Source of the DNA: GCA-002708315 sp963676635
GTDB lineage: Bacteria > Bacteroidota > Bacteroidia > Bacteroidales > F082
Direction: 5' to 3'
Assembly: GCA_963676635.1 (NCBI GenBank)
Contig: OY781105.1
Span: forward strand, 1,488,001 to 1,552,000
DNA: 64,000 nt
A model generated the notes under the pieces. It made no database searches. It saw nothing but the letters and a program-made list of their open reading frames with translations, and was not told where the DNA came from. Position numbers and translations under genes: made by a program. Below, piece after piece: positions 26,928 to 37,100 of this stretch. Position 1 is the first letter of the stretch. Every line of letters begins with the position of its first letter.

Positions 26928-28226
26928 ATGAATACAAAAAGTCTGATAACATATCTGTGTATTATGGTTTTGATTCTTACATTCAATACATGTAAGAAAA
27001 ATGATAGCTACAATGAACCACAAGTAACTGTTTATAGTCCTGAAGAAGGAAGCAGTATTCTTGTTCCTGATACTATGATGATAAGTTTCGCGATTGAAGA
27101 ATGTGATAACATAAACAATATAAGAGTTAGCATCGACAACAAGGAGCTAATCCCCATGTCGCAAAAGGAGTATATTTACCCTGAAGCCGATGAAAACAGT
27201 TTTTCTGTTAATCTCTTTGTTGATGCTGTTACTGAAAGCAAATTCAAACCACCATATTATATACATATTGTTATTGATTCTGATGAAGAGTATCATTACT
27301 ATACAGAACTGAAACCGTCAATCCGCGAACAATTATTCAATGGTTTGGTTGTTGCGGGTAAATACAGCGTACAACAAACTCAAATAAGATTCTTAGATAA
27401 AGATTTTGCCTTTGACACTTCAATTATTGTTAATGGCAATATGTCAGATTTTTGTATCAATAACTACTCCTCCACATTGTTTCTGGCTACTGCCCTACCA
27501 TACAAACTGTTAAATTTCTCGTTAACCGACAAGCAATTAATGTGGGAAAAGGAATCCGGCATTCCATACCCCGGATTTAATCACCTTGCAAACATGGACA
27601 ATATTGTTTATGTATCTACCAATGATTGCAGAATACTTGGCATCAAGCCTGATGGAACTCAATCATTTGCCACACAACAGCTTACTGACAGTATACCCGA
27701 ATATTTTGGCATCACTGATAACTATATCCTGTCTAATATAAATCTGAGAAACTCAGTTGACAAAGGATACCAAAGCTATTACCAGGGAACAGGCATCAGG
27801 CATATGACTACAGAGATCACAGGGGATGTTATAGGAATTGAAGGGATTTCAGATAATGAAGCTGTTATTTTCAGCAATGAAGTTTATGGGGGAAAGGTTA
27901 CATCTTTCGCAATTGAATACAATAACGTAGTTTTTGAATACACAACCGATTCAATTAACGCTACTTGCAGAAAATCAGATAATGAGATAATATTTATCAC
28001 AAATTTGGGAGAAGTGATGCTATTTGAAACAGAATATCACACTATAAGCAGAAAAGGGATAATTCCCGGGACAATAAAACAAGTAACTTATGTGAATAAT
28101 GAAAATTTCCTGATTATAACATCAGATAATAGCATTATTATTTATTCATTTCCTTCACTTGAAGCCATAAAAAGCCTTGATGAAGCACTTACAAACTGCT
28201 CTACAGATGTGATTTATTCATATTAA
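26928..28226 (+). CDS. Lipoprotein with beta-propeller-like repeats
   Basis: I choose ATG 26928 because it gives a good lipoprotein signal (MNTKSLITYLCIMVLILTFNTC, Cys22); the upstream in-frame ATG at 26886 would put 14 residues before it. The protein is then 432 residues. After an Ig-like N-terminal region (VTVYSPEEGSSILVPDTM), the rest alternates short strands with Gly/Asp turns such as NIVYVSTNDCRILGIKPDGTQ and NEIIFITNLGEVMLFETE, which suggests a PQQ/WD-like propeller. Surface or periplasmic location; function unknown. Confidence 0.65.
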   Translation: MNTKSLITYLCIMVLILTFNTCKKNDSYNEPQVTVYSPEEGSSILVPDTMMISFAIEECDNINNIRVSIDNKELIPMSQKEYIYPEADENSFSVNLFVDAVTESKFKPPYYIHIVIDSDEEYHYYTELKPSIREQLFNGLVVAGKYSVQQTQIRFLDKDFAFDTSIIVNGNMSDFCINNYSSTLFLATALPYKLLNFSLTDKQLMWEKESGIPYPGFNHLANMDNIVYVSTNDCRILGIKPDGTQSFATQQLTDSIPEYFGITDNYILSNINLRNSVDKGYQSYYQGTGIRHMTTEITGDVIGIEGISDNEAVIFSNEVYGGKVTSFAIEYNNVVFEYTTDSINATCRKSDNEIIFITNLGEVMLFETEYHTISRKGIIPGTIKQVTYVNNENFLIITSDNSIIIYSFPSLEAIKSLDEALTNCSTDVIYSY

Positions 28227-28367
28227 TCATTATATTCGATGGCCTCACTTACCAATAGTATTTAATCTTTTTTAATTTTGTGCATTACTGAAAACGATTT
28301 CGGAATGCATTCGAATGGCAACTCAGGTTGTCTGAATAATAACTAATCACGGTTAAATAAAGTTGGG

Positions 28368-29840
28368 ATGAACAAATTGGAAAAACATTTCTCGCAATTC
28401 AGAAAAGACATTATTGGAGATGATTTGGAGTTTGACACTCCTTATGGACGACAGAAAATGATATATGCTGACTGGATTGCCAGCGGGCGCTTATATAAGC
28501 CCATTGAAGAGAAAATGACTAATATTATAGGTCCGAATATCGGGAATACACATACTGAGACAACAGAAACCGGAACTTTAATGACAAACGCATATCATTA
28601 TGCACATAAAAAAATCAAAAAGCATGTTGGTGCAAGCGACAATGATGTGATAATCACTGCCGGATTTGGAATGACTGCAGTGATAAACAAACTGCAAAGA
28701 ATTCTGGGACTAAGAAGTTGCGTAAAGATCTTCCAGGAGAAGAACTGCATTACAATGGAAGACCGTCCTGTTGTGTTTATCACACACATGGAGCATCATT
28801 CAAATCACACCTCCTGGCTGGAAACAATTGCAAAAGTTGTTGTGCTCGAACCTGATGAGCAAAACAAGGTATCAGTTAAAGAGCTGGAAAAACAACTCGA
28901 ATTACATAAAGATCATAAATTAAAGATAGGATCATTTACCGGAGGATCAAACGTAACAGGTGTTGTACCTCCTTATTATGAGATGGCTGAGATAATGCAT
29001 AAGCACAGCGGCATTGCTATGGTCGACTTTGCAGGCTCAGCTCCTTATATAGATATTAATATGCATCCGGAAAATCCATTGCAGCAACTGGATGTTATTT
29101 TCTTCTCACCACATAAATTTCTTGGCGGACCGGGAAGTTCAGGTGTACTTATCTTTAACAGAAATCTCTATAAAAAAGAAGTCCCTGATAACCCTGGTGG
29201 AGGAACTGTTGAATGGACTGACCCCTGGGGAGGACATAAATATTTCGATGATATTGAGCTAAGAGAAGACGGAGGAACTCCAGGCTTCTTACAGGCAATA
29301 CGTATTGCTTATGCCATTGAAGTGAAAAACAAAATGGATACAAAGCTTATTGCCCAACGCGAGAAAGAACTTGTAGATCGTGCTTTTGAGAAATTCTCTC
29401 ATATTAACGGTATACATATTCTGGCTGATAATATCAAAGAACGTCTGGGTATCTTTTCATTTTGGTTTGAGAATATTCACTTTAACCTTATCGTGAAGTT
29501 ACTGAATGATAAATTTGGAATCCAGGTAAGAGGAGGCTGCGCCTGTGCCGGAACATACGGACACTTTCTTTTGAATGTGTCTCCCGAACAATCACAAACA
29601 ATAACAAAAAGAATTAACAGCGGCGACCTTTCTATAAAACCCGGCTTTGTAAGAGTTTCTTTGCATCCTACAATGACTGATAGTGAACTTGACTTTATTG
29701 CAGAGGCTTTAACACAGATTGTTGAAAACCATAAGGAATGGGCTAAAGATTATGAGTATAGCAATAAAACCAATGAATTCACTCATAAATCGTATATGCC
29801 GGATATAAAATCCAAGCTTGAGAATTGGTTTAGCTTATAA
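28368..29840 (+). CDS. Class V aminotransferase-fold PLP enzyme
   Basis: A 490-residue PLP-dependent enzyme of the cysteine-desulfurase/class V group. The PLP-lysine motif is FFSPHKFLGGPGSSGVLIF (about 244-262); upstream are THMEHHSNHTSW (cofactor His stacking) and AMVDFAGSAPYI (Asp binding the pyridine N). A C-terminal GGCACAGTYGHFLL carries Cys residues where desulfurases have the catalytic Cys. It is about 80 residues longer than SufS/IscS and not next to suf genes, so desulfurase, selenocysteine lyase or another elimination activity all remain possible. Followed directly by a hairpin terminator. Confidence 0.8.
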   Translation: MNKLEKHFSQFRKDIIGDDLEFDTPYGRQKMIYADWIASGRLYKPIEEKMTNIIGPNIGNTHTETTETGTLMTNAYHYAHKKIKKHVGASDNDVIITAGFGMTAVINKLQRILGLRSCVKIFQEKNCITMEDRPVVFITHMEHHSNHTSWLETIAKVVVLEPDEQNKVSVKELEKQLELHKDHKLKIGSFTGGSNVTGVVPPYYEMAEIMHKHSGIAMVDFAGSAPYIDINMHPENPLQQLDVIFFSPHKFLGGPGSSGVLIFNRNLYKKEVPDNPGGGTVEWTDPWGGHKYFDDIELREDGGTPGFLQAIRIAYAIEVKNKMDTKLIAQREKELVDRAFEKFSHINGIHILADNIKERLGIFSFWFENIHFNLIVKLLNDKFGIQVRGGCACAGTYGHFLLNVSPEQSQTITKRINSGDLSIKPGFVRVSLHPTMTDSELDFIAEALTQIVENHKEWAKDYEYSNKTNEFTHKSYMPDIKSKLENWFSL

Positions 29841-29842
29841 AA

Positions 29843-29874
29843 AAAGAGGCTGTCTTTACGAACAGCCTCTTTTC
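29843..29874. terminator. Bidirectional rho-independent terminator
   Basis: AAAAGAGGCTGT (29843-29854) / ACAGCCTCTTTT (29863-29874), a 12-bp stem with A-run before and T-run after, between the convergent aminotransferase (ends 29840) and peroxiredoxin (ends 29896) genes. It can serve both. Confidence 0.88.
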
Positions 29875-29895
29875 TTATTTATTATCAAAGTTCTC

Positions 29896-30528
29896 TTAAT
29901 GTTCACTAAGATACTTCGCGATTCCATCTGAATCAGCAACAATAGTATCTTCGCCCGGTTTCCAGTTTGCAGGACAAACTTCACCATGTTCTTCAAAAAA
30001 CTGTAGAGCGTCAACCATTCTGATTGCCTCATCAATACTTCTTCCCAAAGGCAGATCATTTACAATCTGATGGCGTACAACACCCTGTTTGTCGATAAGG
30101 AACAACCCACGATAAGCAACAGGCTCACCATCAAAATCACTCTCACCGTCTTCATTAATTTCATAGGTACCTGCAAGTACATCGAAATTTTCTGAGATAG
30201 TCTTTGAGAAATCAGATACCAACGGGTATTTCACTCCTTTAATACCACCGTCGTTCTTTTCGGTGTTAAGCCATGCCCAATGCGAAAACTGGCTGTCAAC
30301 TGAACAACCAACAACTGCAACATTACGCTTCTCAAAATCTTCCATTCTTTCCTGAAAAGCCAATATCTCAGTGGGACATACAAAGGTAAAGTCCATGGGA
30401 TAAAAGAAGAAAATTACATGCTTCTTCCCGATATATTGCTCGAGAGAGAACTTCTCTACAAATTCGCCACCGTTTACAACTGCATTTGCTTCAAACAACG
30501 GGGCTTTCTTTCCTACTAAAACTGACAT
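29896..30528 (-). CDS. Typical 2-Cys peroxiredoxin (AhpC/Prx1 type)
   Basis: A 210-residue thiol peroxidase. The peroxidatic Cys51 is in DFTFVCPTE and the resolving Cys185 in GEVCPANW, with the active-site Thr and Arg region also present. It reduces hydrogen peroxide and organic hydroperoxides in the cytoplasm. Length and motifs are those of the Prx1/AhpC subfamily common in anaerobic Bacteroidota. No AhpF partner lies beside it, so the reductant is encoded elsewhere. Confidence 0.93.
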   Translation of the reverse strand: MSVLVGKKAPLFEANAVVNGGEFVEKFSLEQYIGKKHVIFFFYPMDFTFVCPTEILAFQERMEDFEKRNVAVVGCSVDSQFSHWAWLNTEKNDGGIKGVKYPLVSDFSKTISENFDVLAGTYEINEDGESDFDGEPVAYRGLFLIDKQGVVRHQIVNDLPLGRSIDEAIRMVDALQFFEEHGEVCPANWKPGEDTIVADSDGIAKYLSEH

Positions 30529-30639
30529 AAATATAATTTTTTGTTATTCTTTTTAATCTTTTATAATACAATCACTTGTATTTTCAGCAAAAATAGAAAA
30601 TATCTTTTAATAAGAATGATTATAAATAAGAATTTTGTA

Positions 30640-31599
30640 TTAACTATTGATATTTATCAGATTAACCAACTGAACACGGTTCTTAACGCCGGTCTTTTTA
30701 AATATCCTGTAAACATGATCCTTCACAGTCTGCAAAGAAACAAATAATTCGTCGCTTATTTCATTATTAGTTTTTCCAACACATATCTTCTCAATAACCT
30801 CCCACTCTCTCTTTGTCAGTTGATAGTCTGCCATAATCTTTTCAGCACTATTTTCCTTGCAATCACTTTTCTTAAAAGAATCAGCATTTCTATTGAAGAA
30901 GAAATACAGATACCATGCAGGCAACAGCATGCTAACAAAAAACAGAAACAGATAAGCACGTTCTGTAACAAAATTATAATCGGCAAAATAAAAAGAACTT
31001 TGAGAAAGGATTCCGGAGATTAGATTAGCGATTAAAAATCCTCCGATAAGCTTTTTGTTAATACGTGACTTAACACGTACCCACCCTGCAAACAATATTG
31101 ATAACGCAACAATAATCACTATTATATTAACAGATAAGAGGAATATTTTATTAAAGAGTAATATTGTATTCCTGTCGTAGTTACCATCTTTTACAAGGAA
31201 CAAAAAAGTTATAACATACGCCGTCAATACCACAAAAACCGAAGCGAAATATGCAATACCAAAGTACTTCCTAACACTTTTTACTTTGAACTCCATGCAC
31301 GATTTAAGGAACATAAACCAGGCAATAAAAAGCACAGGCACTCCCAGGTACGGTATTGTATGTATAATTACATCAATTATTTTGCGTGAGATGTCAATAT
31401 CTCCCACAAGGTTTCGAACCAGAATATTCCCAAACAGTCCGTATAATCCGAAAACAAAAAGAAGCATCTCATAGTACATAAAAGAGTTTATGAAACCTGA
31501 TTTAAAATTCTTTTGCAGATACAAAGGCAACAGAACGGCAGCAATACCTGCTCCCAATGCAATGAATATTATTACCGAATCAATGATGAATAAATACAT
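30640..31599 (-). CDS. Membrane-anchored LuxR-family transcriptional regulator
   Basis: A 319-residue protein. About seven hydrophobic helices (residues 5-225) are followed by a short linker and a LuxR/GerE helix-turn-helix (about 255-315): LTKREWEVIEKICVGKTNNE, then DELFVSLQTVKDHVYRIFKK. There is no receiver domain. This 7TM-plus-HTH build suggests a membrane sensor that contacts DNA directly. It is divergent from a membrane protein gene at 31753, and the 154-bp gap contains a perfect 11-bp inverted repeat that is a candidate target. Signal unknown. Confidence 0.8.
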   Translation of the reverse strand: MYLFIIDSVIIFIALGAGIAAVLLPLYLQKNFKSGFINSFMYYEMLLFVFGLYGLFGNILVRNLVGDIDISRKIIDVIIHTIPYLGVPVLFIAWFMFLKSCMEFKVKSVRKYFGIAYFASVFVVLTAYVITFLFLVKDGNYDRNTILLFNKIFLLSVNIIVIIVALSILFAGWVRVKSRINKKLIGGFLIANLISGILSQSSFYFADYNFVTERAYLFLFFVSMLLPAWYLYFFFNRNADSFKKSDCKENSAEKIMADYQLTKREWEVIEKICVGKTNNEISDELFVSLQTVKDHVYRIFKKTGVKNRVQLVNLININS

Positions 31600-31660
31600 A
31601 TTTTAATTAGTTCAGGCCAAAGATACAATGAATGTGTATATCTTTTGTGATCAGGCTTCC

Positions 31661-31697
31661 AACTAAAGTAGTGTTTTATAAAATAGCTACTTTAGTT
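31661..31697. promoter_or_regulatory. Candidate operator in divergent promoter region
   Basis: AACTAAAGTAG (31661-31671) and CTACTTTAGTT (31687-31697) form a perfect 11-bp inverted repeat with a 15-bp spacer, 26 bp start to start. It lies between the 7TM-LuxR gene and the divergent membrane protein, about 25 bases upstream of the latter's -7 box. Not followed by a T-run, so an operator is more likely than a terminator. Confidence 0.5.
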
Positions 31698-31722
31698 ATA
31701 TTGTCAACGGATTAATATCACC

Positions 31723-31730
31723 TATTTTTG
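31723..31730 (+). promoter_or_regulatory. -7 promoter box for gene 31753
   Basis: TATTTTTG fits TAnnTTTG. A TTG at 31701-31703 lies 19 bases upstream in the -33 position. Confidence 0.5.
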
Positions 31731-31752
31731 AATAAAATTAAAAACAAAAACT

Positions 31753-32448
31753 ATGGAAACGAATAGTATCAGAATTGAAAACAATCAGCCTGGCGTTGGC
31801 ACAAGTTATAACATCAGCTGGGATAATTTAAGAAAAAACTTTGTTGAATTACTTCTTGTAATGGTAATTTCATTTGCCATCAGTATTCCTCTCATTGTTT
31901 TAAGAGCAGGCATTGAAGCAACTGGTCTTCCCGGTGGCATCATTTTTGGCCTTATGAGTTTTGTTTATGCAGTATTTGTTACCGCACCTATATCATATGG
32001 AGTAGCTTATGTTTTTCTAAAGCTTATCAGAGGCGAGAAATTCGACATCGCTGATATCTTTGAAGGATTTAAATCGAACTACATCCATGTTGTGTTATCT
32101 TATCTGTTAACAGGAGCAATTGTAGCAGCCGGGATTATTTTCTTTATTGTACCTGGTATTATATTCGCATGTAAGCTTGCTTTTGTTCCATACCTTATTA
32201 TAGATAAAAAAATGGACACTGTTGAAGCTGTAAAAAAAAGCTGGGAGATGACTAAAGGGTATACTGGCACTATTTTCCTTATCGGATTATTAGCCATTCC
32301 TATTGCTATTGCCGGAATGTTATTACTTGTTATTGGTATTATCCCTGCCAGCATATGGATTGAGGGTGCTTTTGCTGCTATTTACTTTACTGTCGACCAG
32401 AAGTTATCGCTGCAAAAAGAAGACTCTGAAATAGTTGAAGCAGAATAA
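31753..32448 (+). CDS. Polytopic membrane protein, YciC/DUF975-like
   Basis: A 231-residue inner-membrane protein with about five to six hydrophobic segments (LLLVMVISFAISIPLIVLRA; PGGIIFGLMSFVYAVFVTAP; HVVLSYLLTGAIVAAGIIFF; IPGIIFACKLAFVPYLIID; GTIFLIGLLAIPIAIAGMLL; AFAAIYFTV). The FVPYLIIDKKMDTVEAVKKSWEMTKGY stretch between segments is the hallmark of the YciC/DUF975-type family. Function unknown. Its regulation may depend on the divergent 7TM-LuxR gene with which it shares a promoter region. Confidence 0.7.
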   Translation: METNSIRIENNQPGVGTSYNISWDNLRKNFVELLLVMVISFAISIPLIVLRAGIEATGLPGGIIFGLMSFVYAVFVTAPISYGVAYVFLKLIRGEKFDIADIFEGFKSNYIHVVLSYLLTGAIVAAGIIFFIVPGIIFACKLAFVPYLIIDKKMDTVEAVKKSWEMTKGYTGTIFLIGLLAIPIAIAGMLLLVIGIIPASIWIEGAFAAIYFTVDQKLSLQKEDSEIVEAE

Positions 32449-32465
32449 ATCTGTAAGCGCTTTAG

Positions 32466-32504
32466 GTTCAAGGTTAGGATAATTCAGAAAACCAGACCTT
32501 GAAC
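32466..32504. terminator. Hairpin between convergent genes
   Basis: GTTCAAGGT (32466-32474) / ACCTTGAAC (32496-32504), 9-bp stem with a 21-base loop, related in sequence to the hairpin at 19514-19545. Weak T-run, so termination is only likely. Confidence 0.5.
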
Positions 32505-32517
32505 TTTGCACTATAGA

Positions 32518-34032
32518 CTATTCCAAAAGACTCTCATAATCAACACTAATAGGCCTGTCTCTCAAAAAATCATAAAGGGTCAGGCGGCGTATATCATAGT
32601 AGCTTTGCCAATACACTAACAAAGCATTATAGTATCCAACTTTAGCATTATCATTATCTACTTGTGCATTTTTTAGTTCAAGTACATCGTTGATTTTACC
32701 TATCATATACCTTTTTTGCGTTACTTCATAACGTTTTTGAGCAACTGTATCAGATTTAGCCGCGATAAGAAGCTGGTTCTTTTGCATATTGAACTCCATA
32801 ACATTGATAAAAACATTCTGGTTAAAGTCAATCATGTCCTGCTCAACGTCAGTAACCACAAGATCCTGCTCCGATTCAGCCATTTTAATTCTTCCTCTTG
32901 CTTTGCCCCAGTCGAGCAACGGAACAGTAATTCCCAATGTTACTCTTTCCTCGTCCAAAGGATTCATATAAGCATCCTGAAAATCTGCTGATGTTTGTGT
33001 AAGACCTAATACAGCATACAGGTCAGCATCAAATCTCCCCTCTTTCTTTGCCTGGTCAACAGCACTTTCTGCCTCAAGCAATCTTCTCTTAAACTCCAGT
33101 CCGGATGATGTATTATTAAGTGCATTGTCAATGGCTAATTCAGGTGAAATACTTATCTCAGGTGTACCAACCGGAGGTACTAACTCTATTGAAACATCAT
33201 CTTTAATTCGTAAGTAAGACTTAAAAATAAACGACCTGTTTTCATAATTAAGCTCTGAATCTTCCACATCAGATGTCGCTCTTAACAGATTCAGCTCTAA
33301 CTGAAGTAACTCATTCTCTGCAATCTTACCAAGCTCAAAGCGCCCCCTTGCTATTTTATAAAGAGTGTCATAGTTGTAATAATTCTTTAGTGCTATATCT
33401 TTTTGCAACTGGGCAATTAGTAGTGAAAAGAAATATGTTACTGCTGTAGCAGCTACTTGCTCATTTTCTTCTATAAGCACTCTCTTGGCTGCTTCATACT
33501 TCATTGGCTCGATCTTCTTATCCCACTTATATGGATTATAATTAAACAATGGCTGTGAGATACCTATATTTATCATATTAGCTAGATACTGTGTTGAAGT
33601 TGTATCTGCCCGGAAATTATCCATACGGGAAAGCCCTGTACTTATAAAAACTGTACCGCCTGTAAATCCTATCTCCTGACTCAGGCTCAGGTCTACAGAA
33701 TATGATGTAAGGCTCTGTGGTGTATAATTAATACTTCCATCCTGGGCAGCTACAGCATTAATACTTCTGTTAACATCTGGTATTTCAGCTCCTAAGGTAA
33801 GATTTGGCAGGTACGATGCTTTGAAAAACCTGTAGCTCCAATAGCTTGATCTGAAACTATGTCGTGCTTTCATTGCATCCGGTGATTGCTCCTGTGCTAT
33901 TTCTATAACCTGTTTAAGTGTATACTTCACTGTTTGATCATCCTGTGCATAAACATGCGAACCTGTTATCCCCCAAATGATTAAAACAATATAAATTATG
34001 TCATTTAACACATTATTTCTGTTGCTATTCAT
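32518..34032 (-). CDS. TolC family outer-membrane efflux protein
   Basis: A 504-residue protein with a signal peptide (ends SHVYA). It has two repeats of the outer-membrane efflux family: helical hairpins rich in Ala, Gln and Asn (TLKQVIEIAQEQSPDAMKAR at the N-terminal entry; IGKINDVLELKNAQVDNDNA near the end) and strands such as SYSVDLSLSQEIGFTGGTVF. It forms the trimeric tunnel of tripartite pumps or type I secretion. Inner-membrane and adaptor genes are absent next to it, so its pump is unknown. Confidence 0.88.
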   Translation of the reverse strand: MNSNRNNVLNDIIYIVLIIWGITGSHVYAQDDQTVKYTLKQVIEIAQEQSPDAMKARHSFRSSYWSYRFFKASYLPNLTLGAEIPDVNRSINAVAAQDGSINYTPQSLTSYSVDLSLSQEIGFTGGTVFISTGLSRMDNFRADTTSTQYLANMINIGISQPLFNYNPYKWDKKIEPMKYEAAKRVLIEENEQVAATAVTYFFSLLIAQLQKDIALKNYYNYDTLYKIARGRFELGKIAENELLQLELNLLRATSDVEDSELNYENRSFIFKSYLRIKDDVSIELVPPVGTPEISISPELAIDNALNNTSSGLEFKRRLLEAESAVDQAKKEGRFDADLYAVLGLTQTSADFQDAYMNPLDEERVTLGITVPLLDWGKARGRIKMAESEQDLVVTDVEQDMIDFNQNVFINVMEFNMQKNQLLIAAKSDTVAQKRYEVTQKRYMIGKINDVLELKNAQVDNDNAKVGYYNALLVYWQSYYDIRRLTLYDFLRDRPISVDYESLLE

Positions 34033-34106
34033 AATAATAATATTTAGTACAAAACTAATATTTTGAGTTATTTATTATACATTATATAAAATGAATTTCA
34101 TAAAAA

Positions 34107-34136
34107 ACGAAATCCAGACATAAATCCGGATTTCGT
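34107..34136 (-). terminator. Terminator of the T9SS cargo gene
   Basis: Minus-strand stem ACGAAATCC/GGATTTCGT (9 bp, 12-base loop), followed on the minus strand by a T6 run. It lies 36 bases after the stop of the gene ending at 34172. Confidence 0.75.
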
Positions 34137-34171
34137 ACTAACACCAAATTAATTTTAATAGAAAAAATTAA

Positions 34172-37100
34172 CTATTTAACAATAACCTGCTTTGTAATAA
34201 CTCCTGCTACTGTATTAACCCTAATAAGGTATAATCCAGGGACACAACCACTTAACTGCAATTTATAGTCATGACTTAATACAGAAGTTGAAGAAACAAG
34301 CACACCATGAATATTATAAACCGACACTTCATTCATTAATAGAGATGAATTAATATTCAATATGCCACTTGTTGGGTTCGGGAAAATATCAAGCAGGTTA
34401 CTGACTTGGTTTTCATGAACTTCAACAGTTTCTTTATATAAATTGATATAGCTGAAATGGTCAAGGCCTGCAGGATATGTATTACCAATGTAAGCACTTT
34501 CATTGATGTCAATCATTTCAAAATCTACAATATATTCTTTGTTTTCAGAGGCATCCCAGCCTGATAATTCAATTAGGGAATTTATCTCATAACCTCCATT
34601 TACTGCTTTAACAAACATATTCAGGTCGTTCTCCCAGGCAATATCTGAATCAATTACCATCGAACCTACCATTATTCCGTTGCTATATGCTGCTATCTCA
34701 TCACCAATATCAAATTCATCGGTATTTATATATATGGTATATGTCCAGTCAGCTGCATTACCTCCTGAATAAACAAAATGCACAGGCTCAAGCATAATGC
34801 GTCCGCTTTTTGTTCCCTTTCCGGATGACACAGGATATGTTAGCGTTGTCGGTCCGTTCATCTTTACCTTATAGCCTTCAGCAGGCGAAAGTGTACCTAT
34901 GTTATCAATCCATTCGCCATTGTCATGATGCAGCCTGTTACCACGACTATCCATTACCCAATCCAGATTATCAAATATGCTTTCAAAGGCCACTATTGCT
35001 TCATCCCATGATGATTCATCAGCACTGTAGGGATAATATGGTATATAGTAGATACCTGCTGAAGGGAAGTCAATGGCAGACATGGAAGGAGCCACAAGAT
35101 ATCCCTGCATGCTAAACTCATAAGGCTGCTCAGTGTACACCAGGTAGCCTTCATCAATATCCCACTGATAATCGTCTGGCTCCCAAACAAAAGCTCCTGT
35201 ATTGTATGTCAGCGCTTGTTGCTCATCATTCTCAACCCAACTGTTTAAGTATGATGCTGAAAACATATCATTACCCGGGTCAACATTATCCAGTAGTCCA
35301 AGCATTTCACTGTTATACTGAACAATGGCTCTTCCAATAAAATAAAATCCCTGATCTTCCAATGAGTATGTGATATTCAGTTCATCCTGACTATCCATAT
35401 GAACGTCAAGCTCTGTAATCTCATCCTGTATAATAGTTACCTCGTACCGTGTGAGCATATTCAACCCGGGCTTGCTATACCTTATATTATATAGCCCCTG
35501 ATCGGCAAATATTTTATATTTTCCTTCGTCATCGGTTAAACCGGAATATATTACTTCATTGGAATAATAGTCGAGCACTTCAACTGTTGCATCAGCCACA
35601 GGAGTTCCGGGGGCTGTAAGATTATCAACGGTGCCTGTTAAGATTCCTGTAACTGACTCCCAGTAGATAATCAAAAAGCTTTCATAACCACCCTGCGGAT
35701 CAGGGAAGGTGTTGCCGCTATAGTTTCCATTACCGGTATTAAACCAGCATTGTGTGGGATTTGAATATACGGCATCATGACTAACATCATAACCCCATAT
35801 CTCCATATTGTTACTTTCTATAAATCCCTGTGAGCCATCTTCAAACTGGCCATATGTTTTGAGAACATTTGTGGAAGCGTACTGATAATGGCCTATCTCG
35901 GTAAAATGCAGAACACCTACTCTTTTACCCGGTTCATCAGGATAAGCAGGATCAGGATCCTGATCTACATCAAATATTACCAGCTCATCAAAGGGTACTG
36001 TGAAGTTAATGCCAAACTTAGCCATCTCCACTTTTATGTTCCATACATAATCCTCATCGCCAAAAATTGTATCAAAGTGTGGGATATAGGGATCAGGTAC
36101 CAAATAAAAATCCATCTCATCATCTGTTTCCGGATACATTACATGGTTCTCACTGGTAAAAGGCTGATAATCGGGTGATGTACCGGTATTTTCATCAGAG
36201 ACAACTATATTATATACTCCCGGATAATGCGACAGTTCATATTCCCCATTTGCATCGGTAAGTACAAAATCCTGCTCAACACCCAGTGTGTCATGCAATG
36301 CTACTCTGATAACTTCATCTTCCACAGCCATCATTGTTGTGGCATTGTATATTCTGCCATGGATTGTACCCTGGTGGGGCTCCAGACTTGCATCATATAC
36401 TAATGTGTCAAACAGCGGGATAACAGCCGTAGACTGGTCATCATCATATCCCGCAAAGGAGATGGTCATTGGCCATATGCCATCAGGAATTCCGTCAACA
36501 ATATAATACCCTGTTGTGTCTACTGTCCCTGTATATGTAACTCCCATAACATCCACTATCACATCAGCGCCAACCGGTATTGAGTCGTACATTCCGGTGC
36601 TTATACTATAGCAGTCAACCATCCCTTCAACAACTCCAAAGGTGTTAAGGTACACAGTTTCCTGATAGCCATTGCCATTATTATTATCGGCATGAACACA
36701 GATATCGAACTTTTCATTGTCAAAGCCGTCAGCATTTATATATACCCTGTAGTTGTAATCAACAGCTGGTACTATATCATAGCCGGCATATAGTTCAAGA
36801 GTATATGTACCATCAGGGCCTTCCACCGCAGTGTTCCCATCTGCAGAAATAGTTGCACCGGTAACGGGTTGAGGCACTTCGCTGTTGTCGAGAAGTGATA
36901 CCACAAGGGTAGCGTATTCTGCTGCATCTTCAGAAGAAGTGATATTTACATAACAATAAGAATTGCTTTGTAAAGGAAAGTAAGCTCCGTAAGTAGCTGC
37001 AGTTGCCTGGATGTCGCTGGTGGGGGCATACCACTGATTGTGAAAATCAATTTGCTTACCGTCGCCCCATGTGAAAGCATCAGTAATTTTATTTTCAGAT

